Of a stretch of DNA of 64,000 nucleotides, positions 16,883-28,416 are shown piece by piece. The first letter of the stretch is position 1; each line of letters begins with the position of its first letter. The stretch comes from Oceanirhabdus seepicola. Lineage in GTDB: Bacteria; Bacillota; Clostridia; Clostridiales; Clostridiaceae. The DNA is taken from NCBI RefSeq assembly GCF_023684385.1, contig NZ_JAGSOJ010000001.1, positions 434,001 through 498,000 of the forward strand, read 5' to 3'. The notes under the pieces were generated by a model. That model searched no databases, was not told where the DNA came from, and was given only the letters and a program-made list of their open reading frames with translations. A program made the translations under genes and the position numbers.

Positions 16883-18370
16883 CTACTCTTCTGTATTAGC
16901 AGCAACTTGTTCATAAGCTTTGCCATACAAATTGTTGTCTTTAGATTCACCACTTAAAATATTAGAACCTTCATTACTCTTTAATATTTCCTGTGGTGAT
17001 ACATTAAGTTCTCTTGCTAAAATTTCAAGTACTCTAGGTCCACAAAAACCACCTTGACATCTTCCCATTCCTGGTCTAACCCTTCTCTTCACTCCGTCTA
17101 CAGTTCTAGCTCCTGCATTTCTGTGAATAGCATCAACTATTTCTCCTTCAGATATCCATTCACAACGACAAATAATATTCCCATATCTTTTATCTTTGTT
17201 TATAACTTCTTGCTTTTCAGTATCGTTCAGTTCCATGAATCTTATCTGTTCTCTTCTATTAACAAATGTTTCTCTTTCTTTTAAGTTAAGCACTTTCTTT
17301 TTAATCATATCCACAATATGCTCTGCAATAGCAGGAGCAGATGATAACCCTGGTGATTGAATTCCCGCAACATTTATAAATCCTTCAACATCGCTACTCT
17401 CTCTAATTATAAAATCACCTGATGTAGCAACTGCGCGAAGTCCTGCAAAAGAAGTAATCACCTTATTAAATGGAATCTTTTTAGTAGTCTTTGTTGATTT
17501 TTCTCTTAAAAAACTGATACCTTCTGGCGTGGTATCTATTCCTTCTTTATCCTGAATATTCTCAGCATTAGGTCCTACAAGCATATTCCCATGAACTGTT
17601 GGTGTAACTAAAACTCCCTTTCCAATCTCTGTTGGGCATTGGAATATAACACTATTCACAAGACCTCCAGTTTCTTTATCAAAAACAAAGTATTCTCCTC
17701 TTCTAGGAATAATCTCGATTTTATCATTACTTATCAAGTTATTTATTTTATCTGCATATACACCTGCTGCATTAATAACATATTTAGCTTCAATTCTCTT
17801 TCCATTAGATAAAAGAATATTAAAAACACCATCTTCTCTTGTTAAATTTATAACCTCAGAATTCAACATAAGCTCTGCTCCGTTATCCACCGCATTCTCT
17901 GCTAATGCAATAGTTAACTCAAAAGGTCCTACAATCCCACAAGTGGCAGCATGAAGAGCTCCAACTACCTGTTCATCAATATTAGGCTCTAATGCTCTAA
18001 CCTCTTGCTGATTTAATACTTTTAAGCCTTCGATATCATTTTTAATACCCCTATTATAAAGCATCTTAACATGCTCCATCTCTTCTTCATTAGTAGCAAT
18101 AACCAATGAACCAATTCTTTTAAATGGTACATCAAGTTCCTTACACACTCTATCGTACATTTGATTTCCCTTTGCGTTGAACTTTGCCTTTTGAGTTCCC
18201 TCTTCTGCATCGTACCCCGCATGAACTATAGCACTATTTGCCTTTGAAGTACCATTTGCCACATCACTATCTTTCTCAATAAGAGCAATTGATAAATCAT
18301 ATCTTGATAATTCTCTTGCCACAAATGAACCGATAACACCAGCACCTATTACAGCTACATCATAACTCAT
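16883..18370 (-). CDS. Glycerol-3-phosphate dehydrogenase-type flavoprotein with BFD-like [2Fe-2S] domain
   Basis: The 495-residue protein begins with an FAD motif (GAGVIGSFVARELSRY) and ANSAIVHAGYDA, typical of the DAO/GlpA family. The C-terminal third has CRC and GRCQGGFC, the four-cysteine BFD-like [2Fe-2S] domain. Reaction (family knowledge): oxidation of glycerol-3-phosphate to dihydroxyacetone phosphate. It follows glpK copy 2, and its leader contains a hairpin nearly identical to that before glpP copy 2, so GlpP antitermination is likely. It is the first gene of a tight three-gene unit (gaps of 13 and 1 bp). Confidence 0.9.
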   Translation of the reverse strand: MSYDVAVIGAGVIGSFVARELSRYDLSIALIEKDSDVANGTSKANSAIVHAGYDAEEGTQKAKFNAKGNQMYDRVCKELDVPFKRIGSLVIATNEEEMEHVKMLYNRGIKNDIEGLKVLNQQEVRALEPNIDEQVVGALHAATCGIVGPFELTIALAENAVDNGAELMLNSEVINLTREDGVFNILLSNGKRIEAKYVINAAGVYADKINNLISNDKIEIIPRRGEYFVFDKETGGLVNSVIFQCPTEIGKGVLVTPTVHGNMLVGPNAENIQDKEGIDTTPEGISFLREKSTKTTKKIPFNKVITSFAGLRAVATSGDFIIRESSDVEGFINVAGIQSPGLSSAPAIAEHIVDMIKKKVLNLKERETFVNRREQIRFMELNDTEKQEVINKDKRYGNIICRCEWISEGEIVDAIHRNAGARTVDGVKRRVRPGMGRCQGGFCGPRVLEILARELNVSPQEILKSNEGSNILSGESKDNNLYGKAYEQVAANTEE

Positions 18371-18405
18371 TTATCTCCCCAGCCTTTCTTAAAAGTTTTT
18401 GCTAA

Positions 18406-18456
18406 TAAAAAAAGCCGCAAAAATCCAACCAATCATTCCATTGGTTTTTTTGCGAC
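18406..18456 (-). promoter_or_regulatory. Leader terminator, likely GlpP target (copy 2)
   Basis: On the minus strand GTCGC, an A-tract, ACCAAT, a short loop, ATTGGT, a T-tract and GCGGC form a long hairpin followed by seven Ts. Almost the same sequence is found at 21512-21561. It lies between glpK and the glycerol-3-phosphate dehydrogenase gene. In Bacillus, GlpP with glycerol-3-phosphate prevents termination at such leaders. Confidence 0.75.
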
Positions 18457-18527
18457 TCTCAGTATCTCACATATTATTTACTTAATTTAAGTATAGCACA
18501 AGTTTGTAAGATTTTACAGACGTTTTT

Positions 18528-20027
<1,500 letters not shown>

Positions 20028-20085
20028 TTAATACGCCCCCTGGTTATGTTTAGTAATGACTTTAAAATTCCTCTAAAGCTTTATC

Positions 20086-20421
20086 CTATAAGAAACAAGA
20101 TAATATAAATCCACCTAAAATACCGCCTATAATTGCAAATATATAATTAACAATACCTTTACCAAAATCATCTCCACTAAATATACTTGCTGCAAATAAT
20201 CCAATACCAGCAGCCCATGCCATGTCTATCCATGCACCACCTGATTGAGTTATAGCCCCAACACCGTGATTAAATGTCCACATTGTTCCAACTATGAATC
20301 CTGCAGCCACCCATCCACCGATAGCTCCCCATGATTCTACCATTTTACCCCAACATAATCTGATTAAAAACGGAAATATAAACGCTCCTGCGAAAGTAGC
20401 AATACCTGCTTGAAAAGTCAT
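20086..20421 (-). CDS. Putative glycerol transporter subunit B, copy 2
   Basis: The 111-residue protein has about three membrane segments and a conserved middle (GTMWTFNHGVGAITQSGGAWIDMAWAAGIG) that mirrors the partner protein's GTMWFLNHYVGIINNDGAFVDMAAGIGVAG. The two therefore look like paralogous halves of one transporter. This matches the small-protein pairs annotated in Firmicutes as Lin0368-type putative glycerol transporter subunits, known only from context. No GlpF-type aquaporin is present in the window, which supports a role in glycerol entry. Only one conserved change from copy 1 is visible (I/V). Confidence 0.8.
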   Translation of the reverse strand: MTFQAGIATFAGAFIFPFLIRLCWGKMVESWGAIGGWVAAGFIVGTMWTFNHGVGAITQSGGAWIDMAWAAGIGLFAASIFSGDDFGKGIVNYIFAIIGGILGGFILSCFL

Positions 20422-20439
20422 ACCTATCCCTCCCTATTC

Positions 20440-20793
20440 CTATGAATTTTTCTTAGCTAAATGTTTTTCTAATAATACTGCTGTAATACCACCACAGATT
20501 CCTCCAAGAAGAACTATACCTAGTGTTGGAAGTGATGATGTTAATGCGTCTCCACCATGCATGAATACATCTCTTGCTGTACCTGCAACACCAATACCTG
20601 CTGCCATATCAACAAAAGCCCCATCATTGTTGATAATTCCTACATAGTGATTCAAGAACCACATAGTACCTATAATAATAAATCCTGCAAACCAACCTCC
20701 GCCGATTCCATAAGTACCTGCAAATTCCCCCCAGATGCTCATTACAAACATACCTGCAATTGCTGTTCCTAAAATAGTCCCAACATGTTTCAT
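20440..20793 (-). CDS. Putative glycerol transporter subunit A, copy 2
   Basis: The 117-residue membrane protein has three hydrophobic segments and a conserved NHYVGIINNDGAFVDMA core. Its start is ATG 20793 with GGGGAG at 7-nt spacing. It is followed 18 bp later by subunit B. It differs from copy 1 at two positions near the C-terminus (L/I and H/Q). Its location between glpP and glpK and its likeness to the Lin0368-type family support glycerol uptake. This is family and context inference; no transport residue is known to me. Confidence 0.8.
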   Translation of the reverse strand: MKHVGTILGTAIAGMFVMSIWGEFAGTYGIGGGWFAGFIIIGTMWFLNHYVGIINNDGAFVDMAAGIGVAGTARDVFMHGGDALTSSLPTLGIVLLGGICGGITAVLLEKHLAKKNS

Positions 20794-20838
20794 TACGTTA
20801 CTCCCCTTTCATGATTATATTTTTGTATTTTAAATAAA

Positions 20839-21405
20839 TTAAAGATACCATATTTTTTCTTCGCTAGTGGATATGCCTACCGCACCAGCATTTATACTAT
20901 TAATCACATGTGATTTTTCCCCAACCAATCCTCCAGTAATAACTGATTTCCCAGTTTTTTTCACCATTTTTTCAGTTATTGAAGGCATTATACCTGGAAG
21001 TATTTCAACTGCATTAGCATTTATTGATTTTATAGATTTCGTTCCTGTAACCAATGATAATGAATCTAACAAAAATACTCTTTGGATTGTAAACATACCT
21101 AACGCCTTGGCATGTTTCAATAAATTTGTTTTAGTACTAATAATACCATCAGGTTTTATGTTATCAGCTAAGTATTGTAATGCTATAGCATCTTTTGATG
21201 AACCTTCTAAAAGATCTGCATGTACATATACAAGCTTTCCTTTGTCTTTAATTCTGAACACTTCTTCCTCTAAATTAAATATATTCCCATGTAGCAGAAA
21301 TATTACTTCACATGGAGATACCAGAGCTCTTTTTAATTTTTCTTCGCTTTTTATTGCTGCGATTATAGGATTTTCCTGAAGTCTAGTATATAAGTTATCA
21401 CCCAT
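20839..21405 (-). CDS. glpP: Glycerol-responsive antiterminator GlpP, copy 2
   Basis: The 188-residue protein starts at MGDNLYTRLQ (ATG 21405), with GAGG 8 nt upstream and the same start as copy 1. The open frame further upstream runs through the leader hairpin and is not coding. Family marks include VYVHADLLEGSSKD, PDGIISTKTNLLK, the FLLDSLS segment and ITGGLV, a TIM-barrel-like fold. GlpP binds glycerol-3-phosphate and the nascent leader RNA to block termination. It shows ~17 differences from copy 1, almost all between residues 25 and 120; the C-terminal half is nearly identical. It is preceded by a target-like hairpin, so it may be autoregulated. Confidence 0.93.
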   Translation of the reverse strand: MGDNLYTRLQENPIIAAIKSEEKLKRALVSPCEVIFLLHGNIFNLEEEVFRIKDKGKLVYVHADLLEGSSKDAIALQYLADNIKPDGIISTKTNLLKHAKALGMFTIQRVFLLDSLSLVTGTKSIKSINANAVEILPGIMPSITEKMVKKTGKSVITGGLVGEKSHVINSINAGAVGISTSEEKIWYL

Positions 21406-21511
21406 TGTATCATCCTCATTATTATTTTTATAGTTGGAATTTTCAAAATATTCTAACTTATTCACATCATATTTCTCTTTCTTTCCACAATTCTTAAAAG
21501 TTTTTACCACT

Positions 21512-21561
21512 AAAAAAAGCCGCTAAAAACCAACCAATCGTTCCATTGGTTTTTTTGCGAC
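21512..21561 (-). promoter_or_regulatory. Leader terminator, likely GlpP target (copy 1)
   Basis: This is the same hairpin as at 18406-18456, with ACCAAT/ATTGGT inner stem, A/T tracts and a GTCGC/GCGGC base, followed by a T-run on the minus strand. It stands between glpK copy 1 and glpP copy 2. It ends the first cassette unless GlpP intervenes, and forms the leader of the second. Confidence 0.75.
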
Positions 21562-21633
21562 TCTCCATCTCTCACATATTATTTATTTAATTACATTTTA
21601 CCATAAACTTCTACATTTTCAAAGTATTATTTC

Positions 21634-23169
<1,536 letters not shown>

Positions 23170-23192
23170 TTAAAATTCCTTTATTTTCTTTT

Positions 23193-23528
23193 CTATAAGA
23201 AACAAGATAATATAAATCCACCTAAAATACCGCCTATAATTGCAAATATATAATTAACAATACCTTTACCAAAATCATCTCCACTAAATATACTTGCTGC
23301 AAATAATCCAACACCAGCAGCCCATGCCATGTCTATCCATGCACCACCTGATTGAGTTATAGCCCCAACACCGTGATTAAATGTCCACATTGTTCCAACT
23401 ATGAATCCTGCAGCCACCCATCCACCGATAGCTCCCCATGATTCTACCATTTTACCCCAACATAATCTGATTAAAAACGGAAATATAAACGCTCCTGCAA
23501 AAGTAGCAATTCCAGCTTGAAAAGTCAT
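23193..23528 (-). CDS. Putative glycerol transporter subunit B, copy 1
   Basis: The 111-residue membrane protein is almost identical to the gene at 20086. Three hydrophobic segments surround the conserved GTMWTFNHGVGAITQSGG core. It starts 17 bp after subunit A with a GGGGAGG ribosome site. Likely role: paired subunit of the small glycerol transport system, by family context (Lin0368-type). The duplicated A+B pair shows that the whole cassette, not just glpK, was copied. Confidence 0.8.
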   Translation of the reverse strand: MTFQAGIATFAGAFIFPFLIRLCWGKMVESWGAIGGWVAAGFIVGTMWTFNHGVGAITQSGGAWIDMAWAAGVGLFAASIFSGDDFGKGIVNYIFAIIGGILGGFILSCFL

Positions 23529-23545
23529 ATCTATCCCTCCCCATC

Positions 23546-23899
23546 CTATGAATTTTTCTTAGCTAATTGTTTTTCTAATAATACTGCTGTTATACCACCA
23601 CAGATTCCTCCAAGAATAACTATACCTAGTGTTGGAAGTGATGATGTTAATGCGTCTCCACCATGCATGAATACATCTCTCGCTGTACCTGCAACACCAA
23701 TACCTGCTGCCATGTCAACAAATGCCCCATCATTGTTGATAATTCCTACATAGTGATTCAAGAACCACATAGTACCGATAATAATAAAGCCTGCGAACCA
23801 GCCTCCGCCGATTCCATAAGTACCTGCAAATTCCCCCCATATGCTCATTACAAACATACCTGCGATTGCTGTTCCTAAAATAGTCCCAACATGTTTCAT
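23546..23899 (-). CDS. Putative glycerol transporter subunit A, copy 1
   Basis: I chose ATG 23899 (MKHVGTILGTAIAG, 117 aa) because GGGGAG stands 7 nt upstream, as in copy 2. An ATG two codons earlier is too close to the ribosome site. Three hydrophobic segments and the GTMWFLNHYVGIINNDGAF core are present. It is the second gene of the first cassette, after glpP. Function is inferred from context as for the second copy. Confidence 0.8.
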   Translation of the reverse strand: MKHVGTILGTAIAGMFVMSIWGEFAGTYGIGGGWFAGFIIIGTMWFLNHYVGIINNDGAFVDMAAGIGVAGTARDVFMHGGDALTSSLPTLGIVILGGICGGITAVLLEKQLAKKNS

Positions 23900-23954
23900 A
23901 TACATACTCCCCTTTCTTGCTTATCTGTTTTAAAATAGTAACTTTTAGATAGTT

Positions 23955-24521
23955 TTAAAGATACCATATTTTTTCTTCGCTAGTGGATATGCCTACCGCA
24001 CCAGCATTTATACTATTAATCACATGTGATTTTTCACTGACCAATCCTCCTGTAATAACTGATTTACCTGTTTTTTTCACCATTTTTTCAGTTATTGAAG
24101 GCATTATACCTGGAAGTATTTCAACTGCATTTGCATTTATTGATTTTATAGATTTCGTTCCTGTAACCAATGATAATGAATCTAACAAAAATACTCTTTG
24201 AATTGTAAACATGCCTATATCTTTGGCACGTTTTAATAGATTTGTCTTTGTACTAATAATTCCATCTGGTTTAATGTTGTCAGCTATATGCTGAAGTGCA
24301 ACTGTATCTTTCGATGAACCTTCTAATAGATCAGCATGTACATAAACCAGTTTCCCTTTTTCTTTGATTTTATATATTTCATCTTTTAAAGTAAATATAT
24401 TACCATGAAGTAGAAATATTACTTCACAAGGAGAAATCAAAGCTCTTTCTAACTTTTCTTCGCTTTTTATTGCTGCGATTATAGGATTTTCCTGAAGTCT
24501 AGTATATAAGTTATCACCCAT
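23955..24521 (-). CDS. glpP: Glycerol-responsive antiterminator GlpP, copy 1
   Basis: First gene of the glycerol regulon, 188 residues, with the same family marks as copy 2 (HADLLEGSSKD, IISTKTNLLKRAK, SVITGGLV). The start has GAGGATG 8 nt upstream. Unlike the second copy it has no terminator hairpin in its leader, and consensus-like promoters lie 95-230 bp upstream. It could therefore be made without inducer and then open the downstream leaders. Residues 25-120 differ from copy 2 at about 17 positions, so the two may not be fully interchangeable. Confidence 0.93.
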   Translation of the reverse strand: MGDNLYTRLQENPIIAAIKSEEKLERALISPCEVIFLLHGNIFTLKDEIYKIKEKGKLVYVHADLLEGSSKDTVALQHIADNIKPDGIISTKTNLLKRAKDIGMFTIQRVFLLDSLSLVTGTKSIKSINANAVEILPGIMPSITEKMVKKTGKSVITGGLVSEKSHVINSINAGAVGISTSEEKIWYL

Positions 24522-24614
24522 TGTATCATCCTCATTTTCAAAATTTATATTTATTCTTATCCAAAATATACAAAATATTCAAGTAATTTATTCTATCTTA
24601 TCATCAAAAAAAAC

Positions 24615-24644
24615 ATTATACAATAATAAATATTTTTTTAACAA
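24615..24644 (-). promoter_or_regulatory. Candidate sigma-A promoter, glpP proximal
   Basis: On the minus strand TTGTTA and TATAAT are separated by 18 bp. It lies about 95 bp upstream of the first glpP start. Confidence 0.5.
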
Positions 24645-24721
24645 AGTGTAAACCCTTAAATTATTTGTATTATTTTGTAATATTTTCACTGGAATATTAA
24701 TACTTTTATAATGTATTATAT

Positions 24722-24751
24722 ATTATAATGTTACTTTTTTTTACACGTCAA
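24722..24751 (-). promoter_or_regulatory. Candidate sigma-A promoter, glpP distal
   Basis: On the minus strand TTGACG and TATAAT are separated by 18 bp. It is the better consensus match of the two and would give a leader of about 190 nt. Confidence 0.6.
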
Positions 24752-24881
24752 TAAACCGACTTTTATTTTTTAAATTTTCTGAAAATTAAAAAAATAATTT
24801 TATAATCTTTCATTCATAATGGGGAGTATTAATAAATCTATATACGGTACTCTGTCGTATGATATACTTTAATTAAATTCA

Positions 24882-24957
24882 GGCATATTCAATTAAATAC
24901 TAGTCAGCATGCTAGTATTTTGTTGCATGTTTAACTTGTTATTTATTTTCATATCCC
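24882..24957. repeat. MITE-like palindromic element, copy b (short)
   Basis: A 76-bp element with left end GGCATATTCAATTAAATACT and right end TTGTTATTTATTTTCATATCCC, the same inverted ends as the larger copies. It ends 33 bp before the start codon of the UMF1-type permease gene. Confidence 0.65.
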
Positions 24958-24990
24958 TATATTTATTATCAAATTATTAGGAGTGATTTA

Positions 24991-26232
24991 ATGTCTAAAC
25001 AAGAAAGAAGTTGGATTATTTACGATTGGGCTTGCTCTGCATATACCATGACAATACTAACATTAATATTTCCAGTATTCTTCAAAACTTACATAGCTAA
25101 AGATTTAGCTGGTTATGAATCAACTGCTTATCTTTCATATGCAAATTCTTTTGCAGCGCTTATCATAGCTATACTAGCACCTTTTCTAGGTATGATTGCT
25201 GACTTTAAAGGTAATAAAAAGAAATTCTTTTCCTTCTTCCTAGCTATAGGCTTATTTTTCACACTTAGTCTATCCTTCGTTTCCCAAGGGAAAATTTTCT
25301 TTAGCTTATTTATTTTTGTTCTTTCTATTATTGGTTATGCTGGAGCAAATGTTTTCTATGATTCGTTTTTAACTGATATAACACCAACAAAGAAAATGGA
25401 CAAGGTTTCAACACATGGCTTTGCATGGGGATACATCGGGGGTGTACTATTATTTATAATTTCTTATTTAATTATTTACTTCCGTACTTCACTTGGAATT
25501 AGTCTTACCATTGCTACTAAACTTTCATTTATACTTACAGCCATTTGGTGGCTAATATTCTCAATCCCTATATTAAAAAATGTAAAACAAAATCATTATA
25601 TTGAACCTGTTAAAAATCCATTTTCATATACATGGAAAAAAACACTTTCTATACTAAAGACAATAAAGAAAAATAAACCAGCTTTTATGTTTCTACTAGC
25701 ATACTTTTTCTATATAGATGGTGTTTCTACCATAATAAAATTATCATCTTCGTATGGTTTAGATTTAGGAATAGATCAGAACACCCTTATGATTATATTT
25801 ATAATGACACAATTTGTAGCATTCCCTTGTGCAATACTTTTTGCAAAGCTAGCAAAGATTTTTTCACCTAAGAAGATAATATTATTAGGTATAGGAATAT
25901 ACACTTCTATAAGTATATTTGCATTCTTCATGAGTACTCCCCTACATTTCTGGATTATGGCTATGATGGTAGCCTTCGCTCAAGGTGGTATTCAAGCTCT
26001 AAGCAGATCTTACTTTGGAAAACTTATTCCGAAGGAAAATTCTAGCGAGTTCTTTGGTATATATAATATTTTCGGTAGATTTGCAACAATAATGGGACCA
26101 TTGTTACTAGGTGGTTTAACAACTTTAACTGGTAATTCAAAATATGGTGTTCTAAGCTTAATTGTATTATTTGCAATAGGAGGAATACTCTTGATTAGAG
26201 TTCCAGAAGAAGAAAATAGATCAGTAAAATAA
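24991..26232 (+). CDS. MFS permease, UMF1 type
   Basis: The 413-residue protein has about twelve membrane segments. Its N-terminus (WIIYDWACSAYTMTI) and the GALSRSYFGKL-like cytoplasmic motif (here QALSRSYFGKLIPKENSSEFFG) match the UMF1/Atg22-like branch of the major facilitator family. Substrates of bacterial members are largely unknown. A ribosome site (TAGGAG) precedes the ATG. It is transcribed divergently from the glycerol regulon, and its leader is mostly a short palindromic repeat. It ends at a shared terminator with the convergent DUF1292 gene. Confidence 0.9.
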   Translation: MSKQERSWIIYDWACSAYTMTILTLIFPVFFKTYIAKDLAGYESTAYLSYANSFAALIIAILAPFLGMIADFKGNKKKFFSFFLAIGLFFTLSLSFVSQGKIFFSLFIFVLSIIGYAGANVFYDSFLTDITPTKKMDKVSTHGFAWGYIGGVLLFIISYLIIYFRTSLGISLTIATKLSFILTAIWWLIFSIPILKNVKQNHYIEPVKNPFSYTWKKTLSILKTIKKNKPAFMFLLAYFFYIDGVSTIIKLSSSYGLDLGIDQNTLMIIFIMTQFVAFPCAILFAKLAKIFSPKKIILLGIGIYTSISIFAFFMSTPLHFWIMAMMVAFAQGGIQALSRSYFGKLIPKENSSEFFGIYNIFGRFATIMGPLLLGGLTTLTGNSKYGVLSLIVLFAIGGILLIRVPEEENRSVK

Positions 26233-26244
26233 AAAAATCAGCAC

Positions 26245-26320
26245 TCAGGCTATTGAAAAAGCCTGAAACTCTGAAGATGGTAAACAGATACAAAACAATA
26301 TATTGTACTTTATCAACAAA
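26245..26320. repeat. Gene-end repeat, short form of the GC-richer family
   Basis: CAGGCTATTGAAAAAGCCTG is followed by GAAACTCTGAAGATGG and AACAATATATTGTA...ATCAACAAA. The same succession surrounds the longer repeat at 54327-54665, where a 157-bp palindromic element interrupts it between CTCT-like and GAAGA. This copy therefore looks like an uninterrupted, internally deleted version. It lies just before the shared terminator. Confidence 0.7.
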
Positions 26321-26348
26321 AACAGCACGCTCATGCGTGCTGTTTTTT
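26321..26348. terminator. Shared terminator of convergent genes
   Basis: AACAGCACGC pairs with GCGTGCTGTT over a 4-nt loop, followed by T-runs on both strands. It ends the UMF1-type permease gene and the DUF1292 gene; the stop of the latter lies in the T-run. Confidence 0.85.
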
Positions 26349-26580
26349 AACCTTGCTTCAAGTTATATGCTTTAAGTACTTGTGCAAATTCTTCCCCAGA
26401 TCCTATTGATTTGTAATCTTTCCTACCATTCTTTTCTATAACTCTATAAGCAAATGCATTATCACTATTAAGCGCAGACAATATTACATACTTTTTGCCA
26501 TTCAAAGTCATTTTATCAACTAATTCTAGTTCAACCTTTTTACCTAAGTCATTCTCAACTATCATAAAAACATCTTTCAT
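26347..26580 (-). CDS. DUF1292 family protein
   Basis: The 77-residue acidic small protein shows the DUF1292 pattern: IVENDLGKKVELELVDKMTLNGKKYVILS followed by AYRVIEKNG. The start is ATG 26580, six nt after AAAGGAGAG; a TTG two codons earlier is too close to that site. The family is widespread in Firmicutes, often next to the Holliday-junction resolvase yrrK, but here it stands alone. Function is unknown. A 40-bp relic of the palindromic element ends 28 bp upstream of the start. Confidence 0.85.
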   Translation of the reverse strand: MKDVFMIVENDLGKKVELELVDKMTLNGKKYVILSALNSDNAFAYRVIEKNGRKDYKSIGSGEEFAQVLKAYNLKQG

Positions 26581-26608
26581 GAACAACTCTCCTTTAATAT
26601 TATTTAAA

Positions 26609-26648
26609 GCATATTAAAATAAATAACCAGTCAATATTTTCATACGCC
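26609..26648. repeat. MITE-like palindromic element, copy c (40-bp relic)
   Basis: GCATATTAAAATAAATAACC...AGTCA is joined almost directly to TTTTCATACGCC, so only the two inverted ends remain. It looks like an internal deletion of a larger copy. Confidence 0.6.
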
Positions 26649-26700
26649 TAATATTAAGTTGCTCTTACTCTATAAAAATTATTACTATCATAAAGCTCAT

Positions 26701-27156
26701 TTAAGAAATATTTGTTCCATAGTACATGGCCCATAAACATACAGCTGAAAATCTTGTTCCTCTAGCCATGAATGAAACTGTTAAAACCTTTCCTATTCCT
26801 ATACCTACTACTCCTGATATTAATGCAAATATCTTATATGGAAGTGGTGTTAAGGCTGCAATACCAATTGCCCAAACTCCGAATTTCGCGAAATATTTTT
26901 TAGATACATCTAGTTTCTTTTTATTAATAATTCTTGACACAATATGTTTTTCACCATATTTACCTAGTTTATTTCCTATTCCCGCTCCTATTACTGAACC
27001 CAAGGTACTAACTATTATAGCAAATACAATCATCTTAGGATTTATCACTGCAAAAGGGATAAGAAGAGTTTCAACAGGCACTGGAAGAAAAATCGCTTCA
27101 GCTACGGCAAGAATAAATATTCCTATTAATCCATAATGTGATAAAAAATCCATCAT
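26701..27156 (-). CDS. VTT-domain (DedA/YqaA-like) membrane protein
   Basis: The 151-residue protein has a FLPVPVETLLIPFAV loop and GAGIGNKLGKYGEK, the hallmark of the SNARE-associated/VTT fold, plus re-entrant hydrophobic segments. The length fits YqaA-type short members rather than DedA (~200). I used ATG 27156, preceded by AGAGGTG at 6-nt spacing; the GTG three codons earlier lies inside that site. VTT proteins act in lipid scrambling or membrane homeostasis in characterised cases; the role here is unknown. It is monocistronic. Confidence 0.85.
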   Translation of the reverse strand: MMDFLSHYGLIGIFILAVAEAIFLPVPVETLLIPFAVINPKMIVFAIIVSTLGSVIGAGIGNKLGKYGEKHIVSRIINKKKLDVSKKYFAKFGVWAIGIAALTPLPYKIFALISGVVGIGIGKVLTVSFMARGTRFSAVCLWAMYYGTNIS

Positions 27157-27301
27157 ATAATTCACCTCTGTTCATTAACCTATTTTTTTAAATTATTATC
27201 TTTATGAATTAAATTATACAATATAAATATTAAATATTTCTTAAATCCAATAATTATTATTATTTAATATAATCCATTTATTACATTTATAACCTTTTAG
27301 A

Positions 27302-27390
27302 CATGTGAAAATATATATATCAAGTCAAAGATGCGAAGTATATTTTGCAAAATAGAAGAGTATACTGACTTGTTATTTATTTAACTAGCC
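27302..27390. repeat. MITE-like palindromic element, copy d (degenerate)
   Basis: The left end ATGTGAAAATATATATATCA...AGTCA and the right end TGACTTGTTATTTATTT flank an inner part (TTTGCAAAATA...) shared in inverse orientation with the right module of copy a (14041-14070). Confidence 0.6.
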
Positions 27391-27396
27391 TTAAAT

Positions 27397-27429
27397 AGTA
27401 TGAGCCACGGAAATTCCGTGGCTCATACT
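27397..27429 (-). terminator. Hairpin after the LRR gene
   Basis: AGTATGAGCCACGG is part of a near-perfect 16-bp stem. The minus-strand T-tract is weak (ATTTAAGG), so termination is likely but not certain. Confidence 0.6.
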
Positions 27430-27448
27430 ATCAACTTATTTAATTCAT

Positions 27449-28237
27449 TTATATTAATTTTTCAAGAGGGGCAAAATTTTTGATATTATTCCCATTAATA
27501 TCTAAAACCACAAACTGTTCAACACTTTTAAGTACTCCTACATCTTCAATATCATTATTACTTAAGAATAACCATTTCAAGTCTTTTAAATTTTGTATTG
27601 GTGATAAATCTTTTATTTTATTATCTGATAAATTCACCATCTCTATAGAATAATTATTTTTTATAAATTCAATATTATCTATATTATTATTTTTCATTGA
27701 TAATCCTTTTAGATTTTTTAGTGCAGATAAATCTGATATATTCTTCATACCATTATTACTCATATTAATCGATTCTAATTTTTCACAATGTGTTAATGGA
27801 GCAATATCTTTAATTCTATTATTCTCTCCATAGAAGTAAACTAATTTTTTCAAAGCTCCTACTGGAGTTATATCCTCAATATCATTATATCCTACATTAA
27901 GCATCTTCAAATTAGTCAGCCATTGAATTCCTTCCAAATTTTTTATTCCTAAACTATTTATATCTAATGATGTCATCTCTAATAAATCATCATTAGAAAT
28001 ATTTACTCTATCTTTTCCTAAAACTTCCTCTATTCTCTGTATGATATTTTCATCTTGAAATTCTGTTATGTATTTTATCTCTTTCTTCCCATTAGCTTCA
28101 AGAAGTTTTTCCTTATCTATATTAATTCTAATTCCTTCATCCTCCGCAATTACAACGTAAGTAGGAACATTGAAGAAACTCTTTGTTAATCCAAGACTAA
28201 TTGCTACTAGCAAAGTTGCAATAATAAACTTTTTCAT
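27449..28237 (-). CDS. Secreted leucine-rich-repeat protein
   Basis: The 262-residue protein has an N-terminal hydrophobic signal or anchor (residues 4-20, KKFIIATLLVAISLGL). About seven 22-residue internalin-type LRRs run from about residue 90 to the end. They show the form LxxLxxLxLxxNxIxDIxPL, for example LSDNKIKDLSPIQNLKDLKWL and FLSNNDIEDVGVL. It ends abruptly after a repeat (NFAPLEKLI) without the usual cap or wall anchor. Such proteins bind protein partners at the cell surface; the ligand is unknown. It stands alone with its own hairpin. Confidence 0.85.
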   Translation of the reverse strand: MKKFIIATLLVAISLGLTKSFFNVPTYVVIAEDEGIRINIDKEKLLEANGKKEIKYITEFQDENIIQRIEEVLGKDRVNISNDDLLEMTSLDINSLGIKNLEGIQWLTNLKMLNVGYNDIEDITPVGALKKLVYFYGENNRIKDIAPLTHCEKLESINMSNNGMKNISDLSALKNLKGLSMKNNNIDNIEFIKNNYSIEMVNLSDNKIKDLSPIQNLKDLKWLFLSNNDIEDVGVLKSVEQFVVLDINGNNIKNFAPLEKLI

Positions 28238-28375
28238 ATAATCACCTCATCTATAAATAATTAAGCTTGTTTTCTTTATATCTACATTATAGTTGTAATA
28301 CCATTACTTAATGTAACAAAGCTATGACAAATAGTTACATACAGGTTACAAAGGAATTTCTCATAAAATATAAAA

Positions 28376-28405
28376 GCACATGGATAATTTAAATTCTCCA
28401 TGCGC
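28376..28405 (-). terminator. Terminator of the chemoreceptor gene
   Basis: GCGCATGGA pairs with TCCATGTGC (one G-U pair) and is followed on the minus strand by TTTTATATTTT. Confidence 0.7.
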
Positions 28406-28416
28406 CTTATTTAATC

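Larger units (their letters stand above)
24522..24881. other. Promoter region of the glycerol regulon and divergent permease
   Basis: Very AT-rich intergenic DNA. It contains the two minus-strand promoter candidates listed separately. A 16-codon plus-strand frame near 24820 has no ribosome site. No leader hairpin like those at 21512 and 18406 is present. Confidence 0.6.

Noticed and set aside
21406..21510. N-terminal extension of GlpP copy 2
   Set aside because: The extension covers the leader region after the hairpin. Copy 1 and the ribosome site both support the start at 21405.
24820..24870. 16-codon frame upstream of the UMF1-type permease
   Set aside because: No Shine-Dalgarno sequence and very short; likely chance.
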